In this document: piece by piece, positions 33,647 to 46,300 of the stretch
Numbering within the stretch: position 1 is the stretch's first letter
Layout: each line of letters opens with the position of its first letter
Assembly (NCBI GenBank): GCA_029990175.1
Contig: JARKIP010000049.1
Location: forward strand, 11,820,001 to 11,884,000
DNA: 64,000 nucleotides
From: Petunia secreta
Lineage: Eukaryota > Streptophyta > Magnoliopsida > Solanales > Solanaceae
Direction: 5' to 3'
Made by a program: the position numbers and the translations under genes
Notes under the pieces: model-generated
Databases searched by the model: none
Seen by the model: only the letters and a program-made list of their open reading frames with translations
What the model was told of the DNA's origin: nothing

Positions 33647-35839
33647 TCAAGCAACATCTGGTAGTTTTTTTACAAGAAGATGAACCCCATGCCTAGGTTC
33701 AATAACCAAATCAAATGTGGGCTGATGTATATACTTTGGTGAAAGCGAGAAAGAAAATGTTGATAGAAGAAGGGAAATCAGAATCTTGAGTTCGAGTAAG
33801 GCAAAGTTTTGTCCTAAACATACTCTTACTCCAGCTCCAAATGGCATGTACATGTATGGATGTTTGCACACTCCAGCAACTCCATTTTCAAACCTATTTG
33901 GCTTGAACTCATAAGCATCTGATCCCCATACTTCAGGATCTGTGTGTAATGCGGTTGTTATTAACCATATGTTGAAGTCCTTTGGTATAGTAACGTTGCC
34001 AAACCTCAAGTCTGTAAAAGCCTCTCTTGGCATCACTGCTACTGGAGGATATAGGCGCATTGTTTCATTAATCACCATTGTCAGCTGTTACAATACGTTT
34101 CGTTAGTAGCTTTATCGTTACACGTTAAAAGCCCTTTCTAGAAAGGCTCAATAGGCAAATAGACATTTGTACTTGTACATAATTTCATTGCTAACACCCA
34201 AACTCCATGATTTTCATTGAGAACAGGGGTGGATGTAGTGTGTTACATGTATAGGTTCATCCAAACTCAGTAGCTTTGACTCGAACGTTCCATATTGTTC
34301 AAATCTCATGCAAGTACATGTGTCTATTTGCTTATAATTAGTCTTTTGGAAATGCATGGAATCAATGAACATTTGTTTCAATCAGAAAAAAGATAAAAAT
34401 CAGATACCTGCTTCATTTTATGAATCATATCAATATCAGGAACTTCCCCTCTACAAATTTCTAATACCTCAGCGCAAACACGATTTTGCCATTCTGGATA
34501 TAGAGAAAGTAGCATAAGGCACCATTGTGCCGAAACAGCAGTGGTTTCATATCCAGCCAAATAGATACTTTTACAGTTATCTACGATGAAGTTATTCATC
34601 GAATCTTGACTCAGGCCACGAGTTTTGGCAGCTTCAAGAATTGTTTGTAGCAAATCATCCTCAATTCCAGCTTTCTTCCTTTTTGTTACTATTTTTAATA
34701 TTGAAGTTCGAATCTCATTTTGTAGTGCCCAAATCTTCCTATTACTATTTGTAGGAACATGCCTGTTACATAGTACAATCAACATTCCAGTAAGATAGAA
34801 TTAACTATCCAATAAAAAGAAATTCGCCACGGATCTATTAGTAGCGACGACATTTTGATGTTTAGTGACAAAGATTTCCTGTCGTTACTTACTTTTCCTT
34901 TTCTTAGTGGAATACAGGGAAAGTGGACAAATAGCCACTTTTAGTTTTAGCATCAGTTATTTGGCGAACAATCGCAATTTTAAAAAGTTTAAATTTTAGC
35001 ATCTTTATCAACTTCAGACCATTGTTCACTAACAAAGCCTAACTTCAAAACATGAAATTGAAGTATGAAACGTAATTCAAGAGGCCTCGACTTCAAACCA
35101 CAAGTATGAAGTTTCCCGACTTTTACAAAGTGGCAATGCCTTATATGGCTACCTAGAAATAAACTATGCCATTAAATCTTCACTCCAATAGGGTAGGTGT
35201 TTTAGCCATCAAAATTGTGAATTAAAAGTAGAAGAGCAAACAGACCTCATTCCAGGAATAGAATTAACCAAAATACTTTTGGATACAGCCAAAAGTGTAG
35301 CTCTTAGCTTAGAGAAGATCTCTTCACCCTCAATATAGCTGCTTCCGAAGCAAGCTCTAGATGTAACCTCACCAGAAAATCTCCTCATGTATGGATCAAT
35401 GTCTATATCTGTAGTTCCATCATGAGCCTCAACCTCTGCTTTCCATTGGTCTAGTAGCATATGTTGTGTAGACTCTTGAATCAATTTGATCATTCCCTAG
35501 CAGGGGTTTACAACAGGGTACATGTTATAGAGAGCTTGGAGTTTAAATGAATAACTTACCGGACGTGTTTGGTACAACAGATGTCGCTTGTTGGAACATG
35601 TTTTCTGGAAAATGACTTATTTACTGGAAACTATTTTCCGCTATTTGTTTAGAGAGTGGAATAATTGTGAAATGAAAATGACTTCCGCCCTGAAGTGAGG
35701 GAAGTCATTTTCGCTCTTTTGGTGGTGGAATATGATTTCCAAGGAAAATTAGTTTTGGCATCCAAACACCAAAAAATATCTCTATGTAATTTAATTACAA
35801 ACCTTAAGTTTTTCCAAGTGGAATTCAGGGGCAAGAATT

Positions 35840-36509
35840 TGTAGAAATAATTGGGAAAAACAACAACAATAATACTGATAATAACAACAATATTAATAAT
35901 ACGATGTATAAAGAAATTATTGTTGAGTACTAAAACAATAAAAGGATATAGTTATATTGTCTCTGTGTAAATAGGGTGCTCTGAGTCGTGCTGGGCACTG
36001 TCCTAAGAAACTATTCCAGCAGCCTGGAATGTTTCCCCAGGATAAAACGAGCCTTCCTCTATTAATATAGAGGGATCAGGAATCAGCAATATTATATAAT
36101 GTTAACCAGCAAGTCAAGAAAGGATAATTGTAAATACAGTGGGTGTAATGATGACAAAATGAAATAATATTTTATTATTTGGATAGCTAGCTAATAAGTA
36201 GGTAATGATAGCCAATGATGAAATGAGAAAGTAAGGAAATGATTGAGGTTACGAATGATCAGAATAGCAAATTCGGTTAGCAATTTATAGATAAAGTAAA
36301 GTGCATGTGGTTTGACAAGTGGAAGGTAGTAAAGTTACACTTGTAAATATATTTGCCACTTGGCTTTGCAAATGACAAGTGTTGAGATACACATGCCACT
36401 TCTAGGAATCCTTTCATGCACAAAGTCATCTGATTAATGGTTTTATAAAAAACCATGTGCTATTACCAAAACCATGTGCATAATCATTTGAAATATTAAT
36501 TTCACAACA
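35840..36509 (-). repeat. 3' LTR of the Copia element
   Basis: It runs from TGTAGAAATAATTGGG to TTTCACAACA in plus-strand reading and is followed by the purine-tract complement CTCCCCCAC. It is 670 bp, the same length as the other LTR. Confidence 0.93.
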
Positions 36510-37080
36510 CTCCCCCACATATTTCAAAGGATTTGAAGAATGTAGAGATATTGAATAATGGGATAATTATGGAGGTTAAGGCTTGCTGGATTTATACGGT
36601 CCAAATGCAATAGGTTTGGTGTCTTCTGGACTATGAACCAAACTTAGACCGATAAAACTTGACTCACAGAATTACTGGTGAAATATAATATTTCTATGAA
36701 CCAATAATTCCTTTTGTAAGTCAGAGGTCCTACCAGTCACATTCAGACCCACAATTTTGCTGTTCAACGCGGTTTTGCGCGAATAGGCCGTGCGCGTGCC
36801 TGGTTTTCATGAGAGCTCTAGAGACTTGGCTAGAATCTCATAGGAGCGGCTCCACTCTTACTCTTATATAGGTGAATTCATCAAGTGTATACTGCTTTTA
36901 ATACACCATCCATAAGGACTATGAATTCATTAAGAGTTAAAACTCAACCTCTCCATTAGTAGCAGTTAAGCACTCTCATTTTTAAGTGCTTCAGTGTCAA
37001 TATCGACTTGTTATTACCCATATGAACCTACTTCATGGGATCTCCAATCACATAGGTTGGGTTACCATCTCCATTGACAA

Positions 37081-40000
37081 TCATATTAGCCTTAACCCCA
37101 TCTCTTTTGAGGTTTGAAGAATTAATTTTCTTCCCAGAGGTTTAGTCAGAGGATCAGCCAAATTCACTTCTGACTTCACATAATCAATGGAAATTATTCC
37201 ATCTCTCAGCAGCTGCTTGACAACTTTGTGTGTTAGACGAATGTGTCTGCATTTTCCATTATAGGATTTATTCTTGGCAACATCAATTGCCGCTTTACTA
37301 TCACAATGGATAGACACGGGAGGCAACACATCCTTTGTTAAAAGGATATCAGCTAAGAAGTTTCTTAGCCACTCAGCCTCAGAACCAGCCAATTCCAGAG
37401 CTATAAACTCTGCTTCCATAGTAGATTTAGCAATTATAGTTTGCTTGGCTGATCTCCATGCTATTGCACCACCACCAATGGTGAATACATAGCCACTAGT
37501 GGATTTTGTTACATCTGAATCAGAGATCTAGTTAGCATCACTGTATCCTTCTAATACAGCGGGAAATCCACTATACAGGATACCATAATTCATGGTTCCT
37601 CTCAAATATTTCATCAGTCTCACTAATGCATACCAATGCTCTTGATTGGGATTATGAGTATATCTACTCAGTCTACACACAGCATAGGCTATATCAGGCC
37701 TTGTAAAATTCATTAAATGCATCAGACTCCCAATAATCTGAGCATATTTAGACTGAGCAACTGGGTCACCTTTATTCTTTTTCAATTGAGAGCTAGCATC
37801 ATAAGGAGTGGCCACAGGTGTCACATCAAAGCAATCAAACTTCTTAAGAAGTCTCTCAACATAGTGTTCTTGTGACAACACAATACCATCATCACTTCTT
37901 ATGACTTTAACTCCTAATATCATACTCACATCACCCAGATCTTTCATATCAAAGTTAGATGACAAAAACAGTTTGGTACTCTGCACAATATTTAAATTTG
38001 TACCAAATATAAGCATGTCATCAACATATAAACAAATTATCACAAAATCACCATTTAACACTTTAGTATAAACACATTTATCCAATTCAACAGAAGAAAA
38101 TCCGTCTCTCAATAAGACTTGATCAAATTTCTCATGCCATTGTTTAGGAGCTTGCTTAAGGCCATAAAGAGTTTTAATCAATTTACAAACTTTATTTTCT
38201 TGCCCAGGAACAACACATCCTTCGGGCTGAACCATATAAATTTCTTCTTCTAAGTCACCATTTAAAAATGCTGTTTTGACATCCATTTGATGAACAAAAA
38301 GCTTGTAAACTGAGGCTAAGGCAATTAAAAGTCTAATTGAAGAAAGTTACTGGTGCAAATGTATCAAAATAGTCAATATTTCGTTTTTGAGAAAATCCTT
38401 TTGCTACTAAACGAGCTTTATATTTTTCTATAGATCCATCAGGATTAAACTTCTTTTTGAAAATCCATTTAGAATCAATAGGCTTTGCACCAGGAGGTAA
38501 ATCTGTTAAAACCCATGTATTATTTTTCATAATAGATTCAATTTCAGCTTTAATTGCCTCTTTCCAAAATTCAGCTTCAGAGGAAGAAATAGCTTCAAAA
38601 TAATTTAATGGTTCATTGTTTACAATAAAAGTTTGAAAATCATTTCCATAAGAAAAATATTCTTTTCTAGACCTTTTGCTCCTTCTCAGTTCCTCAACAG
38701 AGGTACTCTCTTTATTTCTTTCAATAGGTGCATGAGAAACTTTATCACACATTGGACAAATATGTTCAAAGAACTCAGCATTCTTTGTCTCAATAATGGT
38801 GTTGCAATCAAGCACATCACTTTTTAAAACAATAAATCTATATGCAGCACTATGTTCAGCATATCCAATTAACATGCAATCAGCAGTTTTAGAACCTATC
38901 TTTCTCTTTTTAGGTTCAGGGAACAGAACTTTGGCAAGACACCCCCACACTTTTAAATATTTTAAATTAGGTTTATAACCTTTCCACAATTCATAGGGAG
39001 TTTTGCCAGTTCTTTTGTGTGGTATTCTGTTTTGTAGGTGACAAGCAGATAAAATTGCTTCACCCCACAAATTATCAGGAGCATTAGAACTAATTAACAT
39101 GGAGTTCATCATTTCTTTCAGTGTTCTATTTTTCCTTTCAGCAACTCCATTAGACTCGGGTGAATATGGAGGAGTTATTTCATGAATAATTCCTTCCTTT
39201 TCACAAAAATCATTTAAGGCCAAATATTCACCTCCTCTATCAGATCTAATTCTTTTGATTTTTCTACTAAGTTGATTTTCGACCTCAGTTTTATAAGAAA
39301 TAAAAGCATCAAATGCGTCATCTTTATTTCTAAGCAAGTACAACTTAGTATATCTAGAAAAATCATCAATAAAGGTCACATAATATCTTTTACCACCTCT
39401 GGTCATGGTCTGTTTTAAATCACCTAAATCAGTGTGAATCAAAGACAATAATTCAATTTCTCGATTAACAGGGAAGCAAGATTTCCTAGTAATTTTAGCT
39501 TCAGCACATATTTCACATTTATCAATTTTATTTGAGTCTAAACCAGATATTAAACCCATTGCATGCATTTTCTGTATATATGACACATTAACATGTCCTA
39601 GTCTAGCATGCCACAAAGAAATAGACTCAACCATATAAGCAGAAGCAGATGTATTTTCATATATAATATTAGAAACATCAAGTTCAAAAAGTCCTTGGTT
39701 ACAATAGCCCTTTCCAACCAAAATATTATTTTTGGTTATTAGAATCTTATCAGATTCAAATGTCACTTTAACCCCAGCTTTTAATAACAAGGTTATAGAA
39801 ATCAGGTTTGTCCTTATATCAGGAACATGTAGCACATCCATAAGGGATAAAGTTTTTCCTGAAGTTAGTTTTAGGAGTACTTTACCCTTACCCAGGACTT
39901 TAGCAGTTCCTGAGTCTGCAAGGTAGACTACTTCATTATCATCCCCTATATTTGTATAGGAGGTAAATGCTTCTCGATTTGCACAAATGTGCCGAGTAGC

Positions 40001-40363
40001 CCCAGAGTCTACCACCCAATTTTTCAAAGTGCCTACAATGTTCACTTGAGAAATGACAGCCGCAATAATTTCATCTCCTTTAGCTAAATTAGCTTTGGAA
40101 GGATTTCTATTTTCTTTGTCATTTCTTGTCATCTTTATATTTTTCTGGTCATAATAACCTGTTCTATCACAATTAAAATTATAGCTTTTCACTTTCTTAA
40201 AATTGGGGTTATTGGACTTGTAACCTCGAGACTTATTAACATACCTCGTATTATCTCTACTATGACTACGCTCATATGGAGGAACGACCGCACCAAGAGT
40301 ATTGCGGGCAGCACCGACATTGATAATATCAGCAATACTTTTTCCAGTATTATTGTCTGCCAT
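37081..40363 (-). pseudogene. Copia gag-pol polyprotein, gag-deleted, with one shift and one stop
   Basis: The reading starts MADNNTGKSIADIINVG and reaches a degenerate zinc knuckle (YNFNCDRTGYY) within 90 codons, so the gag core is absent. Then come protease (WVVDSGATRHI), integrase HHCC (HARLGH...CEICAEAK), the integrase core (LIHTDLGD, FIDDFSRYT, SPESNGVAERKN) and the reverse transcriptase start (WIFKKKFNPDGSIEKYKARL). A loss of about five bases near 38340 shifts the frame. The second frame (37528-38286) has MDVKTAFLNGDL, LYGLKQAPKQW and the YVDD box (LYVDDMLIFG), then stops at a TAG (37528-37530) where homologues have Trp. The last frame (37081-37419) is RNase H (MEAEFIALE, IHCDSKAAID, KCRHIRLTHK). 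It cannot make a full polyprotein. Confidence 0.93.
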
Positions 40364-40375
40364 AGTTTCTTAGAT

Positions 40376-41045
40376 TGTAGGAACAATTGGGGAAAACAAC
40401 AACAATAATGTTGATAATAACAACAATATTAATAATACGATGTATAAAGAAATTATTGTTGAGTACTAAAACAATAAAAGGATATAGTTATATTGTCTCT
40501 GTGTAAATAGGGTGCTCTGAGTCGTGCTGGGCACTGTCCTAAGAAACTATTCCAGCAGCCTGGAATGTTTCCCCAGGATAAAACGAGCCTTCCTCTATTA
40601 ATATAGAGGGATCAGGAATCAGCAATATTATATAATGTTAACCAGCAAGTCAAGAAAGGATAATTGTAAATACAGTGGGTGTAATGATGACAAAATGAAA
40701 TAATATTTTATTATTTGGATAGCTAGCTAATAAGTAGGTAATGATAGCCAAGGATGAAATGTGAAAGTAAGGAAATGATTGAGGTTACGAATGATCAGAA
40801 TAGCAAATTTGGTTAGCAATTTATAGATAAAGTAAAGTGCATGTGGTTTGACAAGTGGAAGGTAGTAAAGTTACACTTGTAAATATATTTGCCACTTGGC
40901 TTTGCAAATGACAAGTGTTGAGATACATATGCCACTTTTAGGAATCCTTTCATGCACAAAGCCATCTGATTAATGGTTTTGTAAAAAACCATGTGCTATT
41001 ACCAAAACCATGTGCATAATCATTTGAAATATTAATTTCACAACA
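40376..41045 (-). repeat. 5' LTR of the Copia element
   Basis: It runs from TGTAGGAACAATTGGGG to TTTCACAACA in plus-strand reading, 670 bp. Only 12 bases (40364-40375) separate it from the ATG of the coding region, and they do not contain the TGGTATCAGAGC-type primer-binding site usual for plant Copia elements. Confidence 0.93.
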
Positions 41046-41299
41046 CAATTTTCCTCTGGGAAGACCAAGCAAGCCCAGATGATGTCACCAAACCATTACC
41101 ATACAAAGGTTTAACGAATTCCATATGATAAGGAGGTTTTCCAAAATCTGGAGTTGTGCAGTTTATGATCTCTTTAACCATATCAGGTCTAGTCACATGC
41201 AGAATGTAGGTATTCCCAATTGAATACATCAACGTTTCACCTGTCAGTTTTAGTTGTAGGAATCTTTTGATGAGCTTTTTATTTACAAACAAGAAGTGG

Positions 41300-41331
<32 letters not shown>

Positions 41332-42370
41332 AAGAAGTGGTATAAGTTGATAACAAGATTGTATTAAAAAAGTATTTTGTTAATCTCATCTTATGTGAAG
41401 ATGTTAAACCGAAACAAACAGTGTTAGATGGGGTCGATCAATTAAAATCCCCTTCCCTAGAAATTATACTTTGGAATAACTAAAAAAAATAAGTTTTTCT
41501 TTTATTTTATACATGTTGAATTCCCTTGAAAAGGAAAAATTATAGTAGTAAAGTGCAAAGCGAGTTTAAAATTATTTTAGATTCACATGTTCAAATATTT
41601 GGTTTCGCCATTTTTTAATCTCGTTATATAAAATTCTGTTCTACCACTGCGCACCATGTCTAAAAAATTAAAAAAGTATTTTGACAGATGAACTAAAAAT
41701 ATGCAAAGTTACACTCGTGTTTTCAATTTTTCTCTCCTTATAAGGAATGAATTTTTATACTGCTCCCTCTATTATAATTTATATGATATATTTTTCTTTT
41801 CAACCAGTCTCCTAAAGGAATAATATATTTCTATATTTAGTAAGTATAACTTTATGAAATGACTTACAACAACACAAAATTTTAGTATAATTTATTTTAA
41901 ATCACAAATTTTAAAATTTTTATCTATTATTTAACATCCATGAGCTTGTCAAACTAGGTCATAAATTGGGACGAGGTCGTGAGTATTTACTATCACTTAT
42001 TCTGTCGTTAAGAATAAATGACGACGCTAAAAGTAAATACGTGTGTCACATGAAAACAGACGAGTACAGTACCATATTTCTGACGCCATTTGTCAAAAAA
42101 TGGAAAAAGAAGAGCTTGAACATTGTGAAGAAGAGGAAGGCGGTCATTAGTTGAGCCATTGGCTGCGTGACTAAGAGCCCTCTTAATCTCCAAGAGGTTT
42201 CCGAGTAGAAAAGTTGGCGGTGGCCCATCAATACCTTGCTTCTTTAAAGCTGATCGGAGGTTCCATGGCTTCACCACCAATGCATTATATGACTTAAAAA
42301 GCAATATGAATATCCATATCAACATAAAGGAAAATAGCACTTTGAAGAAAGCAATATTAATGCCCTCCAT

Positions 42371-42951
42371 GATAGTAGCTAAGCTCAATCACCTAATTGT
42401 AATTTGTCCATCCATATATAGAATGAGTTTTAAAGTAGAAGAACACTGTGAGATCACTACAATATATGTCATTCTAACACGTAACATTTGAATGAGCCTA
42501 ACTTTTGAGCCTAACAAAGTCCATCAAGTGATGAGACAGGCACCACTTCTCACACACCCCATCTTCTCGTATTCTAGGACGTCTTTATGTCCTCTATCCA
42601 TTGTTATTACAGTTTTGAAATATTCTGAAGGGATTGGAATTCAACTGTTTCACATGGGAGATAATATCTCCTGACGTAAAGGATGCACTTAGCAAGAAGC
42701 GAGTTTGGTAGCTTTCTTAAGGCTTTAGGTTCGTTTTCTTTTTATGTTCTCTTCAAAGTACCAGCACAACGCCAAACTGATTTGTTTGCAGGGCAGATTT
42801 GTAGGTTTAATTTTGGTTCACTCATAGTCATTCCACAATATTAGATATATTATGTACATATTTCTCAAAATTATACATTATATGACGTTTGTGAAACTAC
42901 GCTCTAAAAGTTTGAATGATTTACTGGATCAAATATTGGTTCACTTATATT
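42371..42951. other. upstream region of CYP714-B, no gene seen
   Basis: Part of it (to about 42665) is similar to DNA upstream of copy A. The rest is AT-rich with nothing assigned. Confidence 0.5.
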
Positions 42952-42956
42952 GAGAC

Positions 42957-44252
42957 TGTTGCACCCAAACGCACACGCAAATATACGTGGTCGACAAGTA
43001 ATAAAGTGATAAGTAGAGTATCGTTCCCACGAGGACTATTCAGACTGAATTCTAGCAAACAATTTCCTAAGAACTATTCAGGGATCTTTTTCCAATGGTT
43101 GAGATTTTACTAACTAAATGCAGTAATTAAAACAAGTAACAGAGCAAATTCTAAGTTGTTATCAATAAAAGATGACGGTCCCGGGTCAGAGTTACGAACA
43201 ATCCAGTTGATTTTTCCAGTTGATTCTACTTCTTGATTTCCTAGATTGCTAACTACAGGTTAAATGTACCCATGAAAACCTTTCGATTCTTCACGGTCTA
43301 TGCAGACTACTCCAATCCCTATATGTCTATGGGTTGAATCACGTGCACGCATTAACGAATTCTGTGTTTAGTTAAGCTAGGCGAGCAAGTATATGTCTAT
43401 CCTACTCACAAATTGGTTCCCCGATGCCCAGGTTCACAAACTAGTTCTATTCTTTCTTATTACGTAATTAAATTCCCTCTTTCGAGTTCAATCCAAAAAC
43501 CATAGATAATGTATAATTATTGAGCTCTAACAATCATACAAGTGAAATCAAGAAAGAATAAGCAACCCGTTATGGGATTCAACTAATGGGAATCAATCTT
43601 CAAACAATCAACTTTCATGTAATACTCTAACCCTAGAACGAACAAACTATAGAATTAAGGAGAAGAATAAGAGAAAGAGAGAAAGAACTTGTTAGAAGAC
43701 ATCTAGGGCTCCTCCCCTCTCTTCCAAAACTTGCTCCAAAGTCTGAACTCCTATCAAAAACTAAGTAAAAGAGTATTTATAGGGTTTACAAAGGCCTGGT
43801 AATAAGTTAGACCTAAGCCTAAACGAAATAGGAAGTAAAAATCCGTCCAGGGGCGCTATAACGGGCACCCCGCGCCTCGTAACGCGCGACCTTAGGCAGA
43901 ACCCATCGAATTTCTTCCGCCTTTGCCACGCGCCGCGCAGCCAAACGCGCCAGAAGCTGGGAGCTTTGGCTGGCGCGGCGCGCCTCCTGTGGCGCCCAGC
44001 CAAACTGCTCCTTTTCTTGCTCCTTTGCTCGCTCGTGTCGTGCCTTCGTGTGCCCGATCCAATCCTCAATCAAAATCCAATCTTTTCTTGCTCAATCACG
44101 CTCTTTAAGCTCCAATTACACCGCATAACAACCTACATACACACGACATAAAATTAGTGCAAAACCACATTCATAGACTATAAAACGAGCGAATAACAAG
44201 CTCAAACGTAAGGAAGTATTAAGGAAATATAGGCATAAAATGCCAAACATCA
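42957..44252 (-). repeat. 3' LTR of the Athila-type derivative
   Basis: In plus reading it starts TGTTGCACCCAAACGC and ends CCAAACATCA. It is followed by CCACCCCACACTTG, whose complement CAAGTGTGGGGTGG is the purine tract. A GC-rich segment (43860-44010) gives spurious open frames that appear identically in the other LTR. Confidence 0.92.
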
Positions 44253-46300
44253 CCACCCCACACTTGAACCCTTGCTCGCCCTCGAACAAGTCGCAACTAA
44301 CTTCCCAACCTAGGTAAAACAGGTCTGCCTATGACTATGGTTGATACCGACCATTGAACCAATGCACACATGACTACTATGGATCCACAACATGCCAACA
44401 ATTTACGAAAACCAAAAATATGAGAACAACCACCCCCAAAATAGCTCAAATGCACAAACTCAACTTAATGCAACCATGCTCCCACAAAATCACACCTATA
44501 TACTCAACCAAGAACCATCAACTTCACCTATTTCATGCAAACCACGTGCCCTCACCAATATGAAGCAAAAGAGTGCCCCCCCAAAAATCACACACAACAA
44601 CAAATATCATGATAGAACGGGGGCAATAACAAATGAATTCACTCACTCTCATGAAAGTCTCACATGTCACACACAATGTACCATAGGCTTGCCCGTAGTG
44701 TAGGACTCCACTAATGTAAGCTCACTCCAATCGGGATTAACTAGGGCTTTAGAAAGGTCGTAATGTAGGCTAAGGGGCGGGTAGGATACATATGGTAATA
44801 GTGACTACCTCCCTAAGCACTTTAATACATCACAATTAATTAAGCACAAATCTCATCAAAGCCACCCAATCAACAACTTTCACACACACACCTTCTCAAC
44901 AAGTAGCATTTTTCTTTTAAGCACACACTAGCAAGGAATGGATATTTTTTTCTCTTTTTATTTTTTTTCCACAATTTTTTCTTTTCTTTTCAACTTTGCT
45001 ATTTTTGTTTTCTCTTTTTCAATTTCATTATCTTCCAACCTTGCCAATACTTTTCACTACTTCACAATTTTAACAATTATTCCCCTTCATTAGCTCCACT
45101 CAAAAACCTCCCAAAATCCAACCACAACTCCAAAATAACAACACAATATCACTAAAGTGCTTAAGGAGTAAAGGGCCAAAAGAGACAATTTAGAATAAAT
45201 GGGTAGGCTAGGGGTGTGGGTGCCAACAAAAAGGGTTAAAGAAATCACAACAACAATTTTTTTCCAAGGTATATATGTAAGGGTAGGCAATTCAAAAGAA
45301 GGCCTTGTATCATTTCCCGACTAGAGAAAACCTAGGATTTCGCTTTGCACACACACGGGGCAAGTTCTAGACATCAATATGCAACATGGAGTAAACAAGA
45401 ACATGCCTCACAACACACATTGCACACAATCCACACAAAAAGGTTCCATCAACAACTCTCAACCAAGCATCTAGAATGCAACTTGTGGAAAATTAAGCAC
45501 TAATGCACAAAGGTTCACAATAAAGTCAAGCAAGTGGACTCAAGCATCTCAAGGGGGTCGTTCCATTTTTTCTCTAGGCATGCATCATAATTAAAACCCA
45601 AGGACACCACAAATAGCACATGCAATCAATTCAAGTCCAACGGTATCAAAAAAATCAAAGGCACCTAGCATTCTACCTATTCCTTTTGTCTAGGACCACC
45701 TATACTAACTACTCTAATCCTAAAAATAAAAAACTACCCGGTTCAAAAGCCTCCCCGTGGAAAAGAACCGAGGCCATAAGAAAAACCACGGGGTGGATGA
45801 CATGTACCACTAATAAAACTAAAAGGAAAATCTTTTTGGAATTTTCCTTGGTTTTCTATTTTTTTTTTTCATATATTAAAGCAAGAAACAAATCAAAATA
45901 AAGTCAAATGACAAAAGAAAAATCCTACGGTACATGCATCCCTAACCTCAAAAATAAATAAAAGGGTAGTTCCCCCACCCCACACTTAAACTAAGCACTG
46001 TCCTCAGTGCTACAAATAAGAAAGTGCAAGGTAAAGAAAACTTCCCTGAAGATTCTAGTCCTTGGTGCTAGCATCCTCCAAGCTTCCATATAGTATGAGG
46101 TACTCAGACTTCCCTCATCAAGTCATCAATATTAGTCAAGGGTGAGGACACCCCACACTTAGCCTCGACAGTACATGAACCTGCAATCCAAGGAAAAACA
46201 AAAACTACGTGACACTATAAATAAAATAATACAAATACAAACTCGGGTTGCCTCCCGAGAAGCACCTTAGTTAACGTCGTGGCACGACGACACTTTTAGC
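44253..46300. other. 3' non-coding region of the Athila-type derivative
   Basis: It begins with the purine tract at 44253-44266 and contains a second C-rich tract at 45968-45986 (AGTTCCCCCACCCCACACTT). It shares words with the 3' region of the other Athila-type element, such as CCGGTTCAAAAG...GGAAAAGAACCGAG (45740 and 53971) and CTCCCT...GCACT. No gene was found. Confidence 0.7.

Larger units (their letters stand above)
35840..41045 (-). mobile_element. Ty1/Copia retrotransposon inserted in CYP714-B exon 2
   Basis: The element is 5.2 kb on the minus strand with two 670-bp LTRs (TG...CA). The target duplication is GAATT at the left and CAATT at the right, one mismatch in five. A purine tract (GTGGGGGAG, complement of 36510-36518) precedes the 3' LTR. 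The gag-pol region (40363 down to 37081) has protease, integrase, reverse transcriptase and RNase H in Copia order, but most of gag is missing and there are one frameshift and one stop. The LTRs differ at roughly a dozen positions by eye, so the insertion is young in plant terms, probably about a million years. Confidence 0.95.
33647..42370 (-). pseudogene. cytochrome P450, CYP714-like, copy B, split by a Copia element
   Basis: Exons match copy A one for one: 42073-42370, exon 2 in two parts (41046-41240 and 35803-35839), 35246-35496, 34408-34762 and 33647-34084. All splice sites are kept and the other exons have no stop or shift. Differences from copy A are a one-codon shorter anchor and one extra Gln in exon 3 (STQHMLL). 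The anchor, I-helix AGYETTAVSAQW, ExxR (ETMR) and heme loop FGAGVRVCLGQ are all present. The only visible lesion is the Copia insertion after WSSQRKI in exon 2, the C-helix region. Without the insertion and its 5-bp duplication exon 2 would be 227 bp, as in copy A. It is a recently broken gene, unless the element is spliced out. Confidence 0.9.

Noticed and set aside
43761..44151. Arg/Ala-rich open frames on both strands, repeated at 49344-49734
   Set aside because: They are the GC-rich part of the two LTRs of one element, read in several frames; identical copies are explained by the LTR pair.
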